In this document: positions 8,834 to 17,431 of the stretch, piece after piece
Numbering within the stretch: position 1 is the first letter of the stretch
Layout of the letters: each line of letters begins with the position of its first letter
Source of the DNA: Labilibacter marinus
GTDB taxonomy: Bacteria > Bacteroidota > Bacteroidia > Bacteroidales > Marinilabiliaceae
Direction: 5' to 3'
Length of the DNA stretch: 64,000 nucleotides
Assembly (NCBI RefSeq): GCF_001659685.2
Contig: NZ_LXYE02000020.1
Location: forward strand, 1-64,000
Translations under genes and position numbers: made by a program
The notes under the pieces: model-generated
Told to the model about the DNA's origin: nothing
What the model saw: only the letters and a program-made list of their open reading frames with translations
Database searches by the model: none

Positions 8834-10117
8834 TTACTGAACCAGAAGCTTTCCTTTAATATGGGTTTGCCCCTGGCTAAGTTGGTATATGTATATGCCT
8901 CGCTGTAGTTGGCTTATATCTATCTTTTCGCCAGTCAAATACTGATTGCTTAATACTAGTTTTCCGGTGCAGTCATACAAACTTAGTTGTATAGTTTCAG
9001 CTTTATTGGGCCAATTTATACTAAGATAATTACTTGCCGGATTTGGCGAAACATTAATTATCTCCTCACCAGTAGAAGGCACGTTTGTTGGAGTTCCTAT
9101 AGCTGAATAATAATAGTTTTCTTCTTTATATTGAACCACTTTATCAAAACTCCGGTCGTAGCGAGAAAGCTTATTCTTTGTTAATTGGTGATGAAATACA
9201 TTGGGAGAAGTGTTTCTGTTTTTATACGGTAACAACAATTTATTGGCAGAAACGCCGAAGTTGTGCGTGTATCTTTTCTCCTCTACTTCCTTGTAACCTT
9301 TTCCGTCATGGTCATCATATTCTACATTTATTGCTTCAAGTTCCTTACTTATATTGTAATTGTAAAGTACAGCGCTAATCTTTACCCAATCGTCATTGGA
9401 TTTTGTAAAGCGTATGATTTGTTCAAGGGTATGATCTGTTCTGTTATATAAATAATTGTACAAAAAAAGAGGTGCCCAACTGTGGGTTTGCTCGTTCCAA
9501 AATGAAATGCCCAAGCTCTCCTTTTTACCATCTTTATAAAGGTAAAACTTCTTTCGGGTAGGTTCCCAGGGTATTTCGGGAGCAGCACGTACCAGGCGGA
9601 TTTCTTCTTTAATATGGCCCGATTCGTAATAATCAATACGAACTCTTTGTCGTGCCTCCCAAGTGTTTGAGCTTGCTTCCCAAATCAATATTTCTTTTAA
9701 TAACAGTTTGCTGTTATATGAATATGTGTATTTGCGATCGTTGTTCCATTCTCCAAGCTCATCCCATTTATAGTGCGTGTCCGTCATTAAAATACCCGAG
9801 GTTGTGTGGCTTGACTCCTTCTTGTCTACATTTTTCCATTTTTCGGTGTTTTCATCCCATAAATAATTGATGGTTTCGGTTTCGTTGCCCTTCGTGTCGT
9901 ATGAGTAGGCTTGTTTGGTGTTTTTTTTATCCCAATTTTGAGATGATTCGTTAAATACAAATTGAACCACACTATCAAGTTTAAATCCATTGCTGATAAA
10001 ACTTTGTGTATTAATAGCACTTATTGGCTCTTCAATTTCTGAAAATAGCTGTTCTTGTCCGCATAATGGGTTTAGTATCCATATATTAATGGCAAGAAAT
10101 AGTACATGTTTAAGCAT
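8834..10117 (-). CDS. Secreted protein with type IX secretion sorting domain
   Basis: The product has 427 residues. It starts with a signal peptide (MLKHVLFLAINIWILNPLCGQ). The central part has irregular Trp/Tyr-rich repeats of the type YSYDTKGN and WDENTEKWKN, similar to YD-like repeats in secreted Bacteroidota proteins. The last 75 residues are a type A C-terminal sorting domain: VSPNPASNYLSI, then LYDCTGKLV and ISQLQRGIYIYQL, ending KLLVQ. This predicts export by Sec and then by the type IX system to the surface or medium. No catalytic motif is visible. No type IX machinery genes lie in the window. Confidence 0.85.
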   Translation of the reverse strand: MLKHVLFLAINIWILNPLCGQEQLFSEIEEPISAINTQSFISNGFKLDSVVQFVFNESSQNWDKKNTKQAYSYDTKGNETETINYLWDENTEKWKNVDKKESSHTTSGILMTDTHYKWDELGEWNNDRKYTYSYNSKLLLKEILIWEASSNTWEARQRVRIDYYESGHIKEEIRLVRAAPEIPWEPTRKKFYLYKDGKKESLGISFWNEQTHSWAPLFLYNYLYNRTDHTLEQIIRFTKSNDDWVKISAVLYNYNISKELEAINVEYDDHDGKGYKEVEEKRYTHNFGVSANKLLLPYKNRNTSPNVFHHQLTKNKLSRYDRSFDKVVQYKEENYYYSAIGTPTNVPSTGEEIINVSPNPASNYLSINWPNKAETIQLSLYDCTGKLVLSNQYLTGEKIDISQLQRGIYIYQLSQGQTHIKGKLLVQ

Positions 10118-10208
10118 AATAAATCGTTTTGAGTTTGCGGTTCAAAACAACAATTTGCCTGTTACAAAAAAGTTATCTGTAGATAATAAATAACACTAGT
10201 TACAACTT

Positions 10209-10823
10209 TTAACATTGCTTTTTTATGTGTTTACTTTTTTCTTTACTGTATTGCTGAGGAGTCATGTTTAAATAACTAGCAATGTATTTATCTGGAGTAT
10301 GCTTTAATATAAATTCCGAGCGCTTAATAATATCATGAAACAGTTGAAATCTTTTTTCAGCACTACGATACTGAAGCATCAACATTCTGTTTTCTCTATC
10401 CAGTAGAATAAACTCATATATCTTATAAAGCAAGTAACATAAATCAATGTTTTTTTTAGAAAGTTCATCTATATCCTGCTTTTTGATAGATAGAATTTCA
10501 ACATCCGTAAGTGCTTCGTGTACTTCTATCGAGGGGCTTGATTTAATAAAGCTTTTCAGACTGTTAAAACCTAAACCTTCGGGGGTAATATTTATGGTTA
10601 TCACAGCATCTTCATCGTAAATAAACTGATGTACCACACCTTTGGTAACAATGTTGGCATAATTGTCAATATCACCTTCCTTGAGTATTACCTGGCCTTT
10701 TTTAAAAGTACGCTTACTAAATAATTCGCTTAAGGCATAAATATGCTCATCACTAACAGTTGCGGCGCTCAAAAAAAAGTCTTTTAAAATATGATGATCG
10801 CTAGCAGAAACAGACTTAGTCAT
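10209..10823 (-). CDS. Crp/Fnr family transcriptional regulator
   Basis: The product has 204 residues. The N-terminal cyclic-nucleotide-binding fold is seen in FKKGQVILKEGDIDNYANIVTKGVVHQFIYDE (about 39-70). A C-terminal helix-turn-helix follows, ending YIASYLNMTPQQYSKEKS, which is shorter than in Crp but usual for Bacteroidota members. The key Arg and Ser for cAMP binding are not evident, so the effector may differ or be absent. The ATG at 10823 is preferred over an in-frame TTG three codons upstream. It stands alone, transcribed toward the type IX cargo gene about 90 bp away, so it could regulate it; that is inference. Confidence 0.82.
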   Translation of the reverse strand: MTKSVSASDHHILKDFFLSAATVSDEHIYALSELFSKRTFKKGQVILKEGDIDNYANIVTKGVVHQFIYDEDAVITINITPEGLGFNSLKSFIKSSPSIEVHEALTDVEILSIKKQDIDELSKKNIDLCYLLYKIYEFILLDRENRMLMLQYRSAEKRFQLFHDIIKRSEFILKHTPDKYIASYLNMTPQQYSKEKSKHIKKQC

Positions 10824-11218
10824 TTTATGCAATGTTGATGTTGGCGGCTAAATTAATACAATAATTGAATCCTTGCTGCTATCATTATATTAATATTAGG
10901 ATGAATCAGTAATTTGGAAAAGTTATCTAGGTATAGTTACAAATAGGTACGCGTGAAGACGCGCACCAGCGAGAGTAATAATTTACAACCAACATCCCCG
11001 TTGGGATAAGACCAAAACAGCCTTTGTAGGCCTCATACCGATGGGGATATTAGTGTAGAATAATTATATAACCCCATCCCCACGGGTATGAGGCTAAAGA
11101 ACGTTGAAATATCAATATCCCTATGGGGATGGAGCTATTCAGGTATAAAACAGGTATATCCCAATCGGGATGTGGATGAATTGGAGCTCAACATCAGGCT
11201 AAATATGAAGAGAATAGA
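10824..11218. other. Intergenic region dense in palindromes
   Basis: No gene is seen. It holds a partial copy of the structured repeat family (10949-10975, GCGTGAAGACGC) and the ATCCC/GGGAT palindrome cluster (10994-11171). Confidence 0.6.
10994..11171. repeat. REP-like cluster of ATCCC-N-GGGAT palindromes
   Basis: Short palindromes are found at 10994-11007 (ATCCCCGTTGGGAT), 11115-11130 (ATATCCCTATGGGGAT) and 11158-11171 (ATCCCAATCGGGAT). A longer imperfect inverted repeat pairs 11030-11048 (GCCTCATACCGATGGGGAT) with 11076-11094. The arrangement resembles bacterial REP/BIME elements. No transposase is nearby. Confidence 0.65.
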
Positions 11219-12589
11219 CTAACACTCTTCCTCCTTTTGAAACAACATGGTAAACCTAGATCCTTTGCCCAGCTCAGAGTTTACTTTTAGCCAACCACCG
11301 TGCAAGCGCATTATTTGTCGCGATAAGCTTAAACCTATACCACTTCCTGAATCCTTGGTGGTGAAAAATGGGATAAATATCTCTTCTAATAAATCAGACT
11401 CAATACCTTCTCCATTGTCAGTTACTGTAATTTCAACCTGACCTTTACTGTTGCGACCGAACCATAAAATTATCTCTGGTTTATCTTTACCTTCAATGGC
11501 ATAATTGGCATTTTTTAATAAATTAATTAGCACTTGCGACAATTGATCCTTATCTCCACAAATATTCAAACACTTGTCCTTATTATCGTAATTTAGTTGA
11601 ATACCCACTCCATTCACCTGATTGATAATGACGTTTTTTTCAAGGAAGTCACATAACTCAATCTTTTCTTTTTTAGGCTTAGGCAATCGCATCAACGATC
11701 GATAAGAATCTACAAAACTAATTAAACCTTTACCTTGATCTTGAATTACATCCAGCGCTCTAATGGTTGTTTCAATGGTTTTATCATTGATATCTTCCTT
11801 GGCCACAGGTACGCCATCTTTACTATAAAACGAAGCCACAGTTTCAGAAAGCGAAGTTATAGGAGCAATGGAATTCATGATTTCGTGCGTAAGAACACGT
11901 ATTAATTTCATCCACGAGTCCAACTCATTTTCATCTAACTCCTTATTAATATCCTGAGCAGAAATAAGCATCACATGCTCCTTGCCAGTAGTAAATTCAA
12001 CCGCTTTAAGAAGTATTTTAATAGGCGTATTATTAAGTCCAATGCTAAAGCTAACCATTCGTTGCTCCTTGTGCTTAATGTCCTTAACCGCTTTAAGCAA
12101 TGCCCCATCCACTTTTTGAAGTTGCTTAGTGTGGGTCAGTTGTTCGAGCCCTAGCATTTGTTTGATACTGGCATTGGCATGAATAACAAAGCCCTCGGAA
12201 TTACAAGTTAATACACCTGTTCCTATATGCTCAATTAAAGCTTTAAAGTACTGCTCTTGTTGTGCATTGGCCATTAAGGCATCCTGCATTTTCTGGTTAA
12301 CCTTCTCTAAATTTTCATTGAGTTGATTAAGCACTTTGCTCTTGCGTTTTAAAGCATAAACCGAATTAAAATCTTCATTTAAAATAGATTCGAAAAAGAA
12401 ACTAATTTGCTCATGTACGCCATTTAAGTATTTGAACAGATTAAGGATAACCCAAATAAGTAGTAGCAAGAAAGCAAAACCAAAAGCAGTATGAACATCT
12501 TCTTTAAGAAAACAGTAGGTAGCTGAAACAGAAAACAATAATACAAATACTATTCTACGGGCTAATTGTAAATAAAACAATTTTCTCAT
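11219..12589 (-). CDS. Sensor histidine kinase, NtrY-like, intramembrane-sensing type
   Basis: The product has 456 residues. Two membrane helices (about 11-28 and 36-52) are separated by only about seven residues, so there is no periplasmic sensor domain. A linker coiled coil and a PAS domain (about 112-215) follow. The HisKA H-box is LTHEIMNSIAP with His235, and the HATPase domain shows N360 in LINLLKNANYAI, G1 DNGEGI at 391-396, FTTKDSGSGIGL at 409-420. It overlaps the upstream sigma-54 activator gene by 4 bp (ATGA type), so the pair forms a two-component system. The short loop resembles kinases that read the state of a partner transporter or the membrane, which fits the adjacent exporter; that is inference. 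Confidence 0.9.
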   Translation of the reverse strand: MRKLFYLQLARRIVFVLLFSVSATYCFLKEDVHTAFGFAFLLLLIWVILNLFKYLNGVHEQISFFFESILNEDFNSVYALKRKSKVLNQLNENLEKVNQKMQDALMANAQQEQYFKALIEHIGTGVLTCNSEGFVIHANASIKQMLGLEQLTHTKQLQKVDGALLKAVKDIKHKEQRMVSFSIGLNNTPIKILLKAVEFTTGKEHVMLISAQDINKELDENELDSWMKLIRVLTHEIMNSIAPITSLSETVASFYSKDGVPVAKEDINDKTIETTIRALDVIQDQGKGLISFVDSYRSLMRLPKPKKEKIELCDFLEKNVIINQVNGVGIQLNYDNKDKCLNICGDKDQLSQVLINLLKNANYAIEGKDKPEIILWFGRNSKGQVEITVTDNGEGIESDLLEEIFIPFFTTKDSGSGIGLSLSRQIMRLHGGWLKVNSELGKGSRFTMLFQKEEEC

Positions 12590-13953
12590 ACCAGTCCATA
12601 CTTTTTCATCTTATTATACAAAGTTTGGCGCGTAATGCCCAGCTCAGCGGCTGCTGCAGAAACATTACCGGGATGAGTATCCATTGCTTTAGCTATTAAC
12701 TGTTTCTCCATTGCTTCAATGTTTAAAGAATCAATATCCGTTTTACAATTATTGATTGGTCTCAAGCAGAAATCATCTGGTTTAAGTACATTGCTCTCGC
12801 TTAAAATAATAGCTTTTTCAATAGCATGTTCCAGTTCTCTAATATTACCAGGCCAAGGGTATTTGAGCAGTTTTTCCTGTGTGTTTTTATTCAGTTTAGG
12901 AATTGGTTTATCATACTTAAAAGCATACTTTTTAAGAAAGAAATCTGCCAATACTAAAATATCATTTCCTCTATCCCGTAAAGGAGGAATTTCTATTTGT
13001 ATGGTATTTATCCGATACAACAAATCTTCACGAAACAAACTCTCTTCAACCATTTTAGGCAGGTCTTTGTTGGTGGCACAAACCAACCTAATATCTATAG
13101 CTTTTGGAGTAGTGGAACCTAGTCTATTAATTTCTCTGTTTTGCAAGGCAGCCAGCAATTTAGCTTGAAGGTGAAAAGAAAGGTTTCCAATCTCATCCAA
13201 AAACAAAGTACCCTTGTTAGCTACCTCAAATTTTCCAGCTCTAGCTTCTTTGGCATCCGTAAAAGCGCCTTTCTCATGGCCAAATAACTCACTTTCAAAA
13301 AGCGTTTCGGTTATGGCTCCCATATCCACAGACACCAGCATCTCATGGTTTCGTTTAGAAAGTCGATGAATTTCGCGCGCTATTAATTCCTTTCCCGTAC
13401 CATTTTCACCTGTAATTAGCACATTAGTGTCTGTTTTGGCCACCTTTTGCACCATCTTTAACACCTGCATTAATTGTGGAGAAGAACCAATAATAAATTT
13501 ATCATCTTTGTTGATAACCCGTTTCAACTCCTTTTCCTTCTGCTTGAGGTCGCTGACCTCGTTACGAGAATAACTCAGCTGAATAGCGGATTGAATGGTG
13601 GCCAACAACTTTGAATTATCCCAAGGCTTTAATATAAAATCGGTAGCGCCTGTTTTTAAAGCTTTAACGGCAAGTTCAACATCGCCATAGGCCGTCATTA
13701 ATACAACCGAGGTTTCTGGTGATTTTTCTTTAATCTCACTTAACCAAAATATGCCTTCATTACCAGTATTAGCACCCGATTTAAAATTCATATCTAACAA
13801 AACCAACTGATAATTGGTTTGCCTTATCTCAGATACTATTTGATTGGGTGTAGATAAACACTTTACATGCTCGTATTGTACGGATAGTAGTATATCTAAT
13901 GCGCTTAGAATACTCTTGTTATCGTCTACTATTAAAATATTTCCTTTCATCAT
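12586..13953 (-). CDS. NtrC-type sigma-54-dependent response regulator
   Basis: The product has 455 residues in the classical three-domain order. The receiver has DDN at 10-12, phospho-acceptor Asp54 (VLLDMNF) and Lys109. The AAA+ domain has Walker A GENGTGKE (182-189), the sigma-54 contact loop GAFTDA (229-234, a frequent variant of GAFTGA) and Walker B FLDEIG (251-256). A Fis-type helix-turn-helix ends the protein (NVSAAAAELGITRQTLYNKM). It drives open-complex formation by RNA polymerase-sigma-54 when phosphorylated by the kinase encoded next to it. Likely targets are the two exporter operons with matching palindromes and -24/-12 elements. Confidence 0.93.
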   Translation of the reverse strand: MMKGNILIVDDNKSILSALDILLSVQYEHVKCLSTPNQIVSEIRQTNYQLVLLDMNFKSGANTGNEGIFWLSEIKEKSPETSVVLMTAYGDVELAVKALKTGATDFILKPWDNSKLLATIQSAIQLSYSRNEVSDLKQKEKELKRVINKDDKFIIGSSPQLMQVLKMVQKVAKTDTNVLITGENGTGKELIAREIHRLSKRNHEMLVSVDMGAITETLFESELFGHEKGAFTDAKEARAGKFEVANKGTLFLDEIGNLSFHLQAKLLAALQNREINRLGSTTPKAIDIRLVCATNKDLPKMVEESLFREDLLYRINTIQIEIPPLRDRGNDILVLADFFLKKYAFKYDKPIPKLNKNTQEKLLKYPWPGNIRELEHAIEKAIILSESNVLKPDDFCLRPINNCKTDIDSLNIEAMEKQLIAKAMDTHPGNVSAAAAELGITRQTLYNKMKKYGLV

Positions 13954-13960
13954 AAAAAAA

Positions 13961-13980
13961 TTGGAGACCGGAGACCGAGA
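13961..13980. repeat. Purine-rich tract, left of S23-type gene
   Basis: GGAGACC-type purine-rich repeats lie between the sigma-54 activator gene and the S23-type gene. A pyrimidine-rich counterpart (purine-rich on the other strand) lies on the far side at 14396-14425. Confidence 0.45.
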
Positions 13981-13994
13981 ATAAAAATTTGAAA

Positions 13995-14354
13995 CTAGAA
14001 CTTTTCTTTTCTTACTGTGATTAATTTTGCCAACTGGGCAGATATTTTTCGAGTTTGTTCTATCAATATATCACATTCCTGTTTAGGAATATAGTTTAAT
14101 CTACTAGCTAATATTAATTGAGTTCGAACTTCTCCTATAGAACCCTTTGCGATAAAAAGATACTGCACAAACTCTTTATTATATTGTCTCTCGAATCCTT
14201 CTGCAATATTTGAAGGAACCGAAACAGAGGCTCTACATACCTGGTCCTTAAAACCGTAATCTTTGCAATCTTTTAAAACTTGGTATATGGTAGCGCTTAG
14301 TTCAATAGAGCTCTGCCAAACATGCAAATCTTCAAACTTTTCAATTTTTCCCAT
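13995..14354 (-). CDS. Four-helix-bundle protein, S23/IVP-like family
   Basis: The product has 119 residues, predicted all-helical. The family signature is clear: DLHVWQSSIEL at the start, VSVPSNIAEGFERQ in the middle and FIAKGSIGEVRTQL toward the end. Homologues were first seen in intervening sequences of 23S rRNA genes, and related folds include the Avd accessory protein of diversity-generating retroelements. No reverse transcriptase or rRNA gene is in the window. The gene lies 41 bp upstream of the activator gene on the same strand, so they may be cotranscribed. It is bracketed by purine-rich tracts in opposite orientation, like its paralogue in the exporter operon, so it may be a passenger. 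Function unknown. Confidence 0.82.
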   Translation of the reverse strand: MGKIEKFEDLHVWQSSIELSATIYQVLKDCKDYGFKDQVCRASVSVPSNIAEGFERQYNKEFVQYLFIAKGSIGEVRTQLILASRLNYIPKQECDILIEQTRKISAQLAKLITVRKEKF

Positions 14355-14395
14355 AATAACAGTAATTGTGGTTTATGTGTAAAGATCTTTTTTAA

Positions 14396-14425
14396 CGGTT
14401 TCCTGTCCACCTGTTTCCTGTTCCG
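14396..14425. repeat. Pyrimidine-rich tract, right of S23-type gene
   Basis: TTTCCTG is repeated (positions 14399-14420), which reads as purine-rich CAGGAAA on the minus strand. Together with 13961-13980 it brackets the S23-type gene. Confidence 0.4.
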
Positions 14426-14471
14426 ATTTTTCATTATAAAACTAGGTTAAGATAAGGCCATTTCCAAAATA

Positions 14472-14490
14472 GTGTAAAATATATTTACAC
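14472..14490. promoter_or_regulatory. Candidate activator-binding palindrome, site 1
   Basis: GTGTAAAATATATTTACAC is a near-perfect inverted repeat 75-95 bp upstream of the sigma-54-like element. The same motif in reverse orientation occurs upstream of the second exporter module at 42229-42246. The position suits an enhancer bound by the NtrC-type regulator encoded next door. Confidence 0.6.
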
Positions 14491-14493
14491 TAG

Positions 14494-14516
14494 GATGTAA
14501 AATTTATTAACACATC
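14494..14516. promoter_or_regulatory. Candidate activator-binding palindrome, site 2
   Basis: This is a second inverted repeat with arms GATGT and ACATC around an AT-rich core, 3 bp after site 1. Paired sites are usual for hexameric sigma-54 activators. Confidence 0.5.
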
Positions 14517-14565
14517 ATCCGCAAGACAAAACACTTACTCACACATATTCAATACCTTATGCTTT

Positions 14566-14581
14566 TGGCACTGCTTTAGTA
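14566..14581 (+). promoter_or_regulatory. Sigma-54-like promoter for TolC operon
   Basis: TGGCAC at 14566-14571 matches the -24 element. With correct 12-bp spacing from the GG, the -12 position reads GT where the consensus is GC, so the match is good but not perfect. The GTG start codon lies 30 bp after it. Confidence 0.5.
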
Positions 14582-14611
14582 TTATAAAAGTCAAAACACA
14601 AAAACTATATC

Positions 14612-15946
14612 GTGAAAAAAATAATATTACATAGCTTTATATTCTTATTAACACTGTCTGCAGCGCAAGGGCAAGAAATGTGGACGGTTAATAAGTGTGT
14701 TCAGTATGCCATTGAAAACAACCTTAATTATAAGAGTTATGATTTAAGTGTAAAAAGTGAGCGCATGTCTGCTGCACAATCTAAGTACGATTTATTACCT
14801 TCTGTTTCTGCATCAACATCAGGAGGGATGAGTTATGGTAGAAGTTTAGATAACAGCACAAATAGATATACAGATACAGAGCACTTTAGCGCTAACGGTA
14901 GCATTGGAGCTAACTTAAATATATTTCGTGGTTTTAGTAAGCTGAACAGAATGGCTTACACTAAATTTAGATTACAAGCAGCGGAATGGAACAAATTGAA
15001 TTATCAAGACGACTTGGCTTTTGATGTTTTATCTACTTATTATGATGTGGTGTTTTACGCCGGATTGGTTAGCATTGCGAAAGACCAACTTGAGATTTCG
15101 GAATATAATCTTAAAAAGACAAATGCTCAGGTTGAGATAGGTTTACAGGCTAAATCAGATCTTCTACAAATGCAAGCCGCTCTAGAAAGAGAAAAGCTAA
15201 ATATCATCATGGCCCAGAATAAATTAGATGAAATTAAATACAGACTTTGGGAGCAAATGAATTTTAGCCTTGGACAAACGAATGACTTTGATATTGATTA
15301 TAGTATCCATCCAAAGTTAATACTTGCAAATCCACAGTCTGATTCGGTGTTTCATGTGTTTAGCGAGTTTTCGCCATTGTTAAAAAAAGGACAGGCTGAT
15401 TTATTGGCAGCTGAAAAAAATGTGGCTATTACCAAAGGTTTTTATTACCCTTCGGTTAATTTAAATGCTTCTGTTGGTTCGCGCTTTAATGATACCGATA
15501 TAGATGATAACGGCAATGTAGTTGGCTTTCCTACTCAGTTCGACAACAACTTAAACAAGTATGTAGGTGCTTCTATTTCTATTCCTATTTTTAATAGAAA
15601 TCAACAACGAACACGTGTTAAGCAAGCCAAAATTAGTCATGAGCAAGTTTTAAATGATTATGAAGAGCAAAAATTGTCTTTGTATTATCAAATTGCCAAT
15701 GACACCCGCGAGTTGCAGGCTTTACAAACCAAATATGTGCAAACAGAAAAGAAGTTAAAGGCAGATAATTTGGCTTACGAGGTAGCCTTGAAAAAATATA
15801 ACGAAGGGCTAATTAATGTAATTGAATTACTGACTGTAAAGGATAGGTTGGTGAATTCCGAGAGTCAATTATTACTAGCCCAAATTCAGTATCAGATAAA
15901 AAGCAAAACCTTAGAATTTTACCTAGGAAATCGCTTTTGGCAATAA
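14612..15946 (+). CDS. TolC family outer membrane efflux channel
   Basis: The product has 444 residues. A GTG start is chosen because it gives a complete signal peptide (MKKIILHSFIFLLTLSAAQGQ). The mature protein shows the duplicated TolC layout of long helices and short strands: WTVNKCVQYAIENNL near the N-terminus, YGRSLDNSTN and a FRGF strand, then a second half with ISIPIFNRNQQR and a C-terminal YNEGLINVIELLTVKDRL. It would form the trimeric outer membrane duct for the HlyD-like adaptor and MacB-type transporters encoded downstream. It is the first gene behind the candidate sigma-54 promoter. Confidence 0.92.
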   Translation: MKKIILHSFIFLLTLSAAQGQEMWTVNKCVQYAIENNLNYKSYDLSVKSERMSAAQSKYDLLPSVSASTSGGMSYGRSLDNSTNRYTDTEHFSANGSIGANLNIFRGFSKLNRMAYTKFRLQAAEWNKLNYQDDLAFDVLSTYYDVVFYAGLVSIAKDQLEISEYNLKKTNAQVEIGLQAKSDLLQMQAALEREKLNIIMAQNKLDEIKYRLWEQMNFSLGQTNDFDIDYSIHPKLILANPQSDSVFHVFSEFSPLLKKGQADLLAAEKNVAITKGFYYPSVNLNASVGSRFNDTDIDDNGNVVGFPTQFDNNLNKYVGASISIPIFNRNQQRTRVKQAKISHEQVLNDYEEQKLSLYYQIANDTRELQALQTKYVQTEKKLKADNLAYEVALKKYNEGLINVIELLTVKDRLVNSESQLLLAQIQYQIKSKTLEFYLGNRFWQ

Positions 15947-16055
15947 GCTAGAAGGAAAAGGGAAATAGGAACAAGGAGAAGGGAACCGGAAGAAAGAAAA
16001 AACAAAAATATTAAGCGCTATTACCAATAGCTCAAAACTGAAAAAATACTCGATT
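15947..16055. repeat. Purine-rich spacer
   Basis: The stretch 15950-16002 is almost entirely purine, built of AAGGGAA- and GGAAC-like words, between channel and adaptor genes. Similar tracts occur at 17313-17363 and 18614-18665. Confidence 0.4.
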
Positions 16056-17312
16056 ATGTCGATGGATAAAGTTATAGAACAGAAAAAGGGATTAAAGAAA
16101 AAGCATATTATTTGGGGTGCTGGTGCACTACTATTTATTGCTTTGATTGTACAGATTTCCTTGAGCAGTCATCAATCGGTTTACCGCACCGAAAAAGACA
16201 AGCTTACCATAAGTGCAATTATCGATGGGCAGTTTAATGATTATATCACCATCCCTGGAAGGGTAGAACCTATTTCTACCATTTATTTAGATGTGGAAGA
16301 AGGTGGAAAAGTAGAGGAAATTTATATTGAGGAAGGCGAAATGGTTCGCAAAGGTGATGTTATTCTTAAACTAAAAAATACAGATCTAAATACTTCTATC
16401 ATGAATAGTGAATCGCAGTTAGCGTACCACGCCAACGAAATGCGAAACACGCAGATACAGATGGAACAACAGCAAATTTCGAATAAACGCTCGAAATTAC
16501 AAATGGACTTGCAAGTGGTTAGAGCCAAAAGAAAACATAGTCAATATGAGCGTTTATTTAAGGAAGAGTTAATTGCCAAAGAAGATTACATTCAAGCCAA
16601 AGAGGAATACGATTTATCTATTCGTGAACAAGAGCTAACCTACCAAAAAATGGTTCAGGACTCTATCTTCAGATCGGTGCAAAAAAAACAAATGGATGAG
16701 AGTTTGGAGAATACTCGTCTAAGTCTTGCAATGGCACGCCAACGTTTAGATAACCTACATGTAAAAGCACCATACGACGGGCAGCTAGGTTTATTAAATG
16801 CAGAAATTGGTCAGTCGATAAACCGAGGACAACGATTAGGTTTGGTGAATGTACTCACCGACTTTAAAATCAGCGCACAGATAGACGAGCATTATATTGA
16901 TAGAGTTAAACGTAAACTTCAGGCCTCTTTCGAAAGAAATGATACGGACTTTGGCCTAAACATTAAAAAGGTTTATCCTGAGGTTAGGAATGGTCAGTTT
17001 GAAGTTGACATGGTGTTTACAGGTGAACGTCCAAATAATATCAGAACAGGACAAACCTACCATATTAAGTTAGAGCTCGGTCAGCCAGAACAAAGCGTAT
17101 TGATTCCACGCGGTGGTTTTTTCCAAAGCACAGGTGGCCAATGGGTGTATGTACTCAACCAAAACGGTACCGAAGCCATTAAACGCAATATTAAAATCGG
17201 AAAACAAAACCCTAAATACTATGAAGTAATAGAAGGCCTACAAGCTGGTGAAAAAGTAATTATATCGAGCTATGATTTGTTTGGGGAGAATGACCGAATA
17301 ATATTGAAATAG
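16056..17312 (+). CDS. HlyD/MacA-like periplasmic adaptor
   Basis: The product has 418 residues with one N-terminal membrane anchor (about 19-38). The lipoyl half-motif is GKVEEIYIEEGEMVRKGDVILKL, the other half is VKAPYDGQLGLLNAEIGQ, and a long coiled-coil hairpin lies between them (about 105-225). A beta-barrel domain and membrane-proximal domain close the protein (GQTYHIKLELGQPEQSVLIPR). It would bridge inner-membrane permeases to the TolC-like channel. An ATG two codons downstream is equally possible as the start. The gene follows the channel gene by 109 bp of purine-rich sequence. Confidence 0.92.
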   Translation: MSMDKVIEQKKGLKKKHIIWGAGALLFIALIVQISLSSHQSVYRTEKDKLTISAIIDGQFNDYITIPGRVEPISTIYLDVEEGGKVEEIYIEEGEMVRKGDVILKLKNTDLNTSIMNSESQLAYHANEMRNTQIQMEQQQISNKRSKLQMDLQVVRAKRKHSQYERLFKEELIAKEDYIQAKEEYDLSIREQELTYQKMVQDSIFRSVQKKQMDESLENTRLSLAMARQRLDNLHVKAPYDGQLGLLNAEIGQSINRGQRLGLVNVLTDFKISAQIDEHYIDRVKRKLQASFERNDTDFGLNIKKVYPEVRNGQFEVDMVFTGERPNNIRTGQTYHIKLELGQPEQSVLIPRGGFFQSTGGQWVYVLNQNGTEAIKRNIKIGKQNPKYYEVIEGLQAGEKVIISSYDLFGENDRIILK

Positions 17313-17363
17313 CGAAGGGCAAGGGGCAGAGGGCGTGGTGAGGAGAGCAAAGGGCAAGGGGCC
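17313..17363. repeat. Purine-rich tract, left of second S23-type gene
   Basis: Words such as AAGGGGC and GAGGGCG are repeated. AGAGCAAAGGGC at 17344-17355 is exactly complementary to 17882-17893 on the other side of the S23-type gene. Confidence 0.55.
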
Positions 17364-17431
17364 AACTATTTATAATAATAGAAATTCATTATTTTGGTTT
17401 TAAATATATTAACCAATAAAACTGATAAAAC

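Noticed and set aside
12719-13168. Antisense frame of 149 codons within the sigma-54 activator gene
   Set aside because: It is a shadow of the conserved AAA+ coding sequence.
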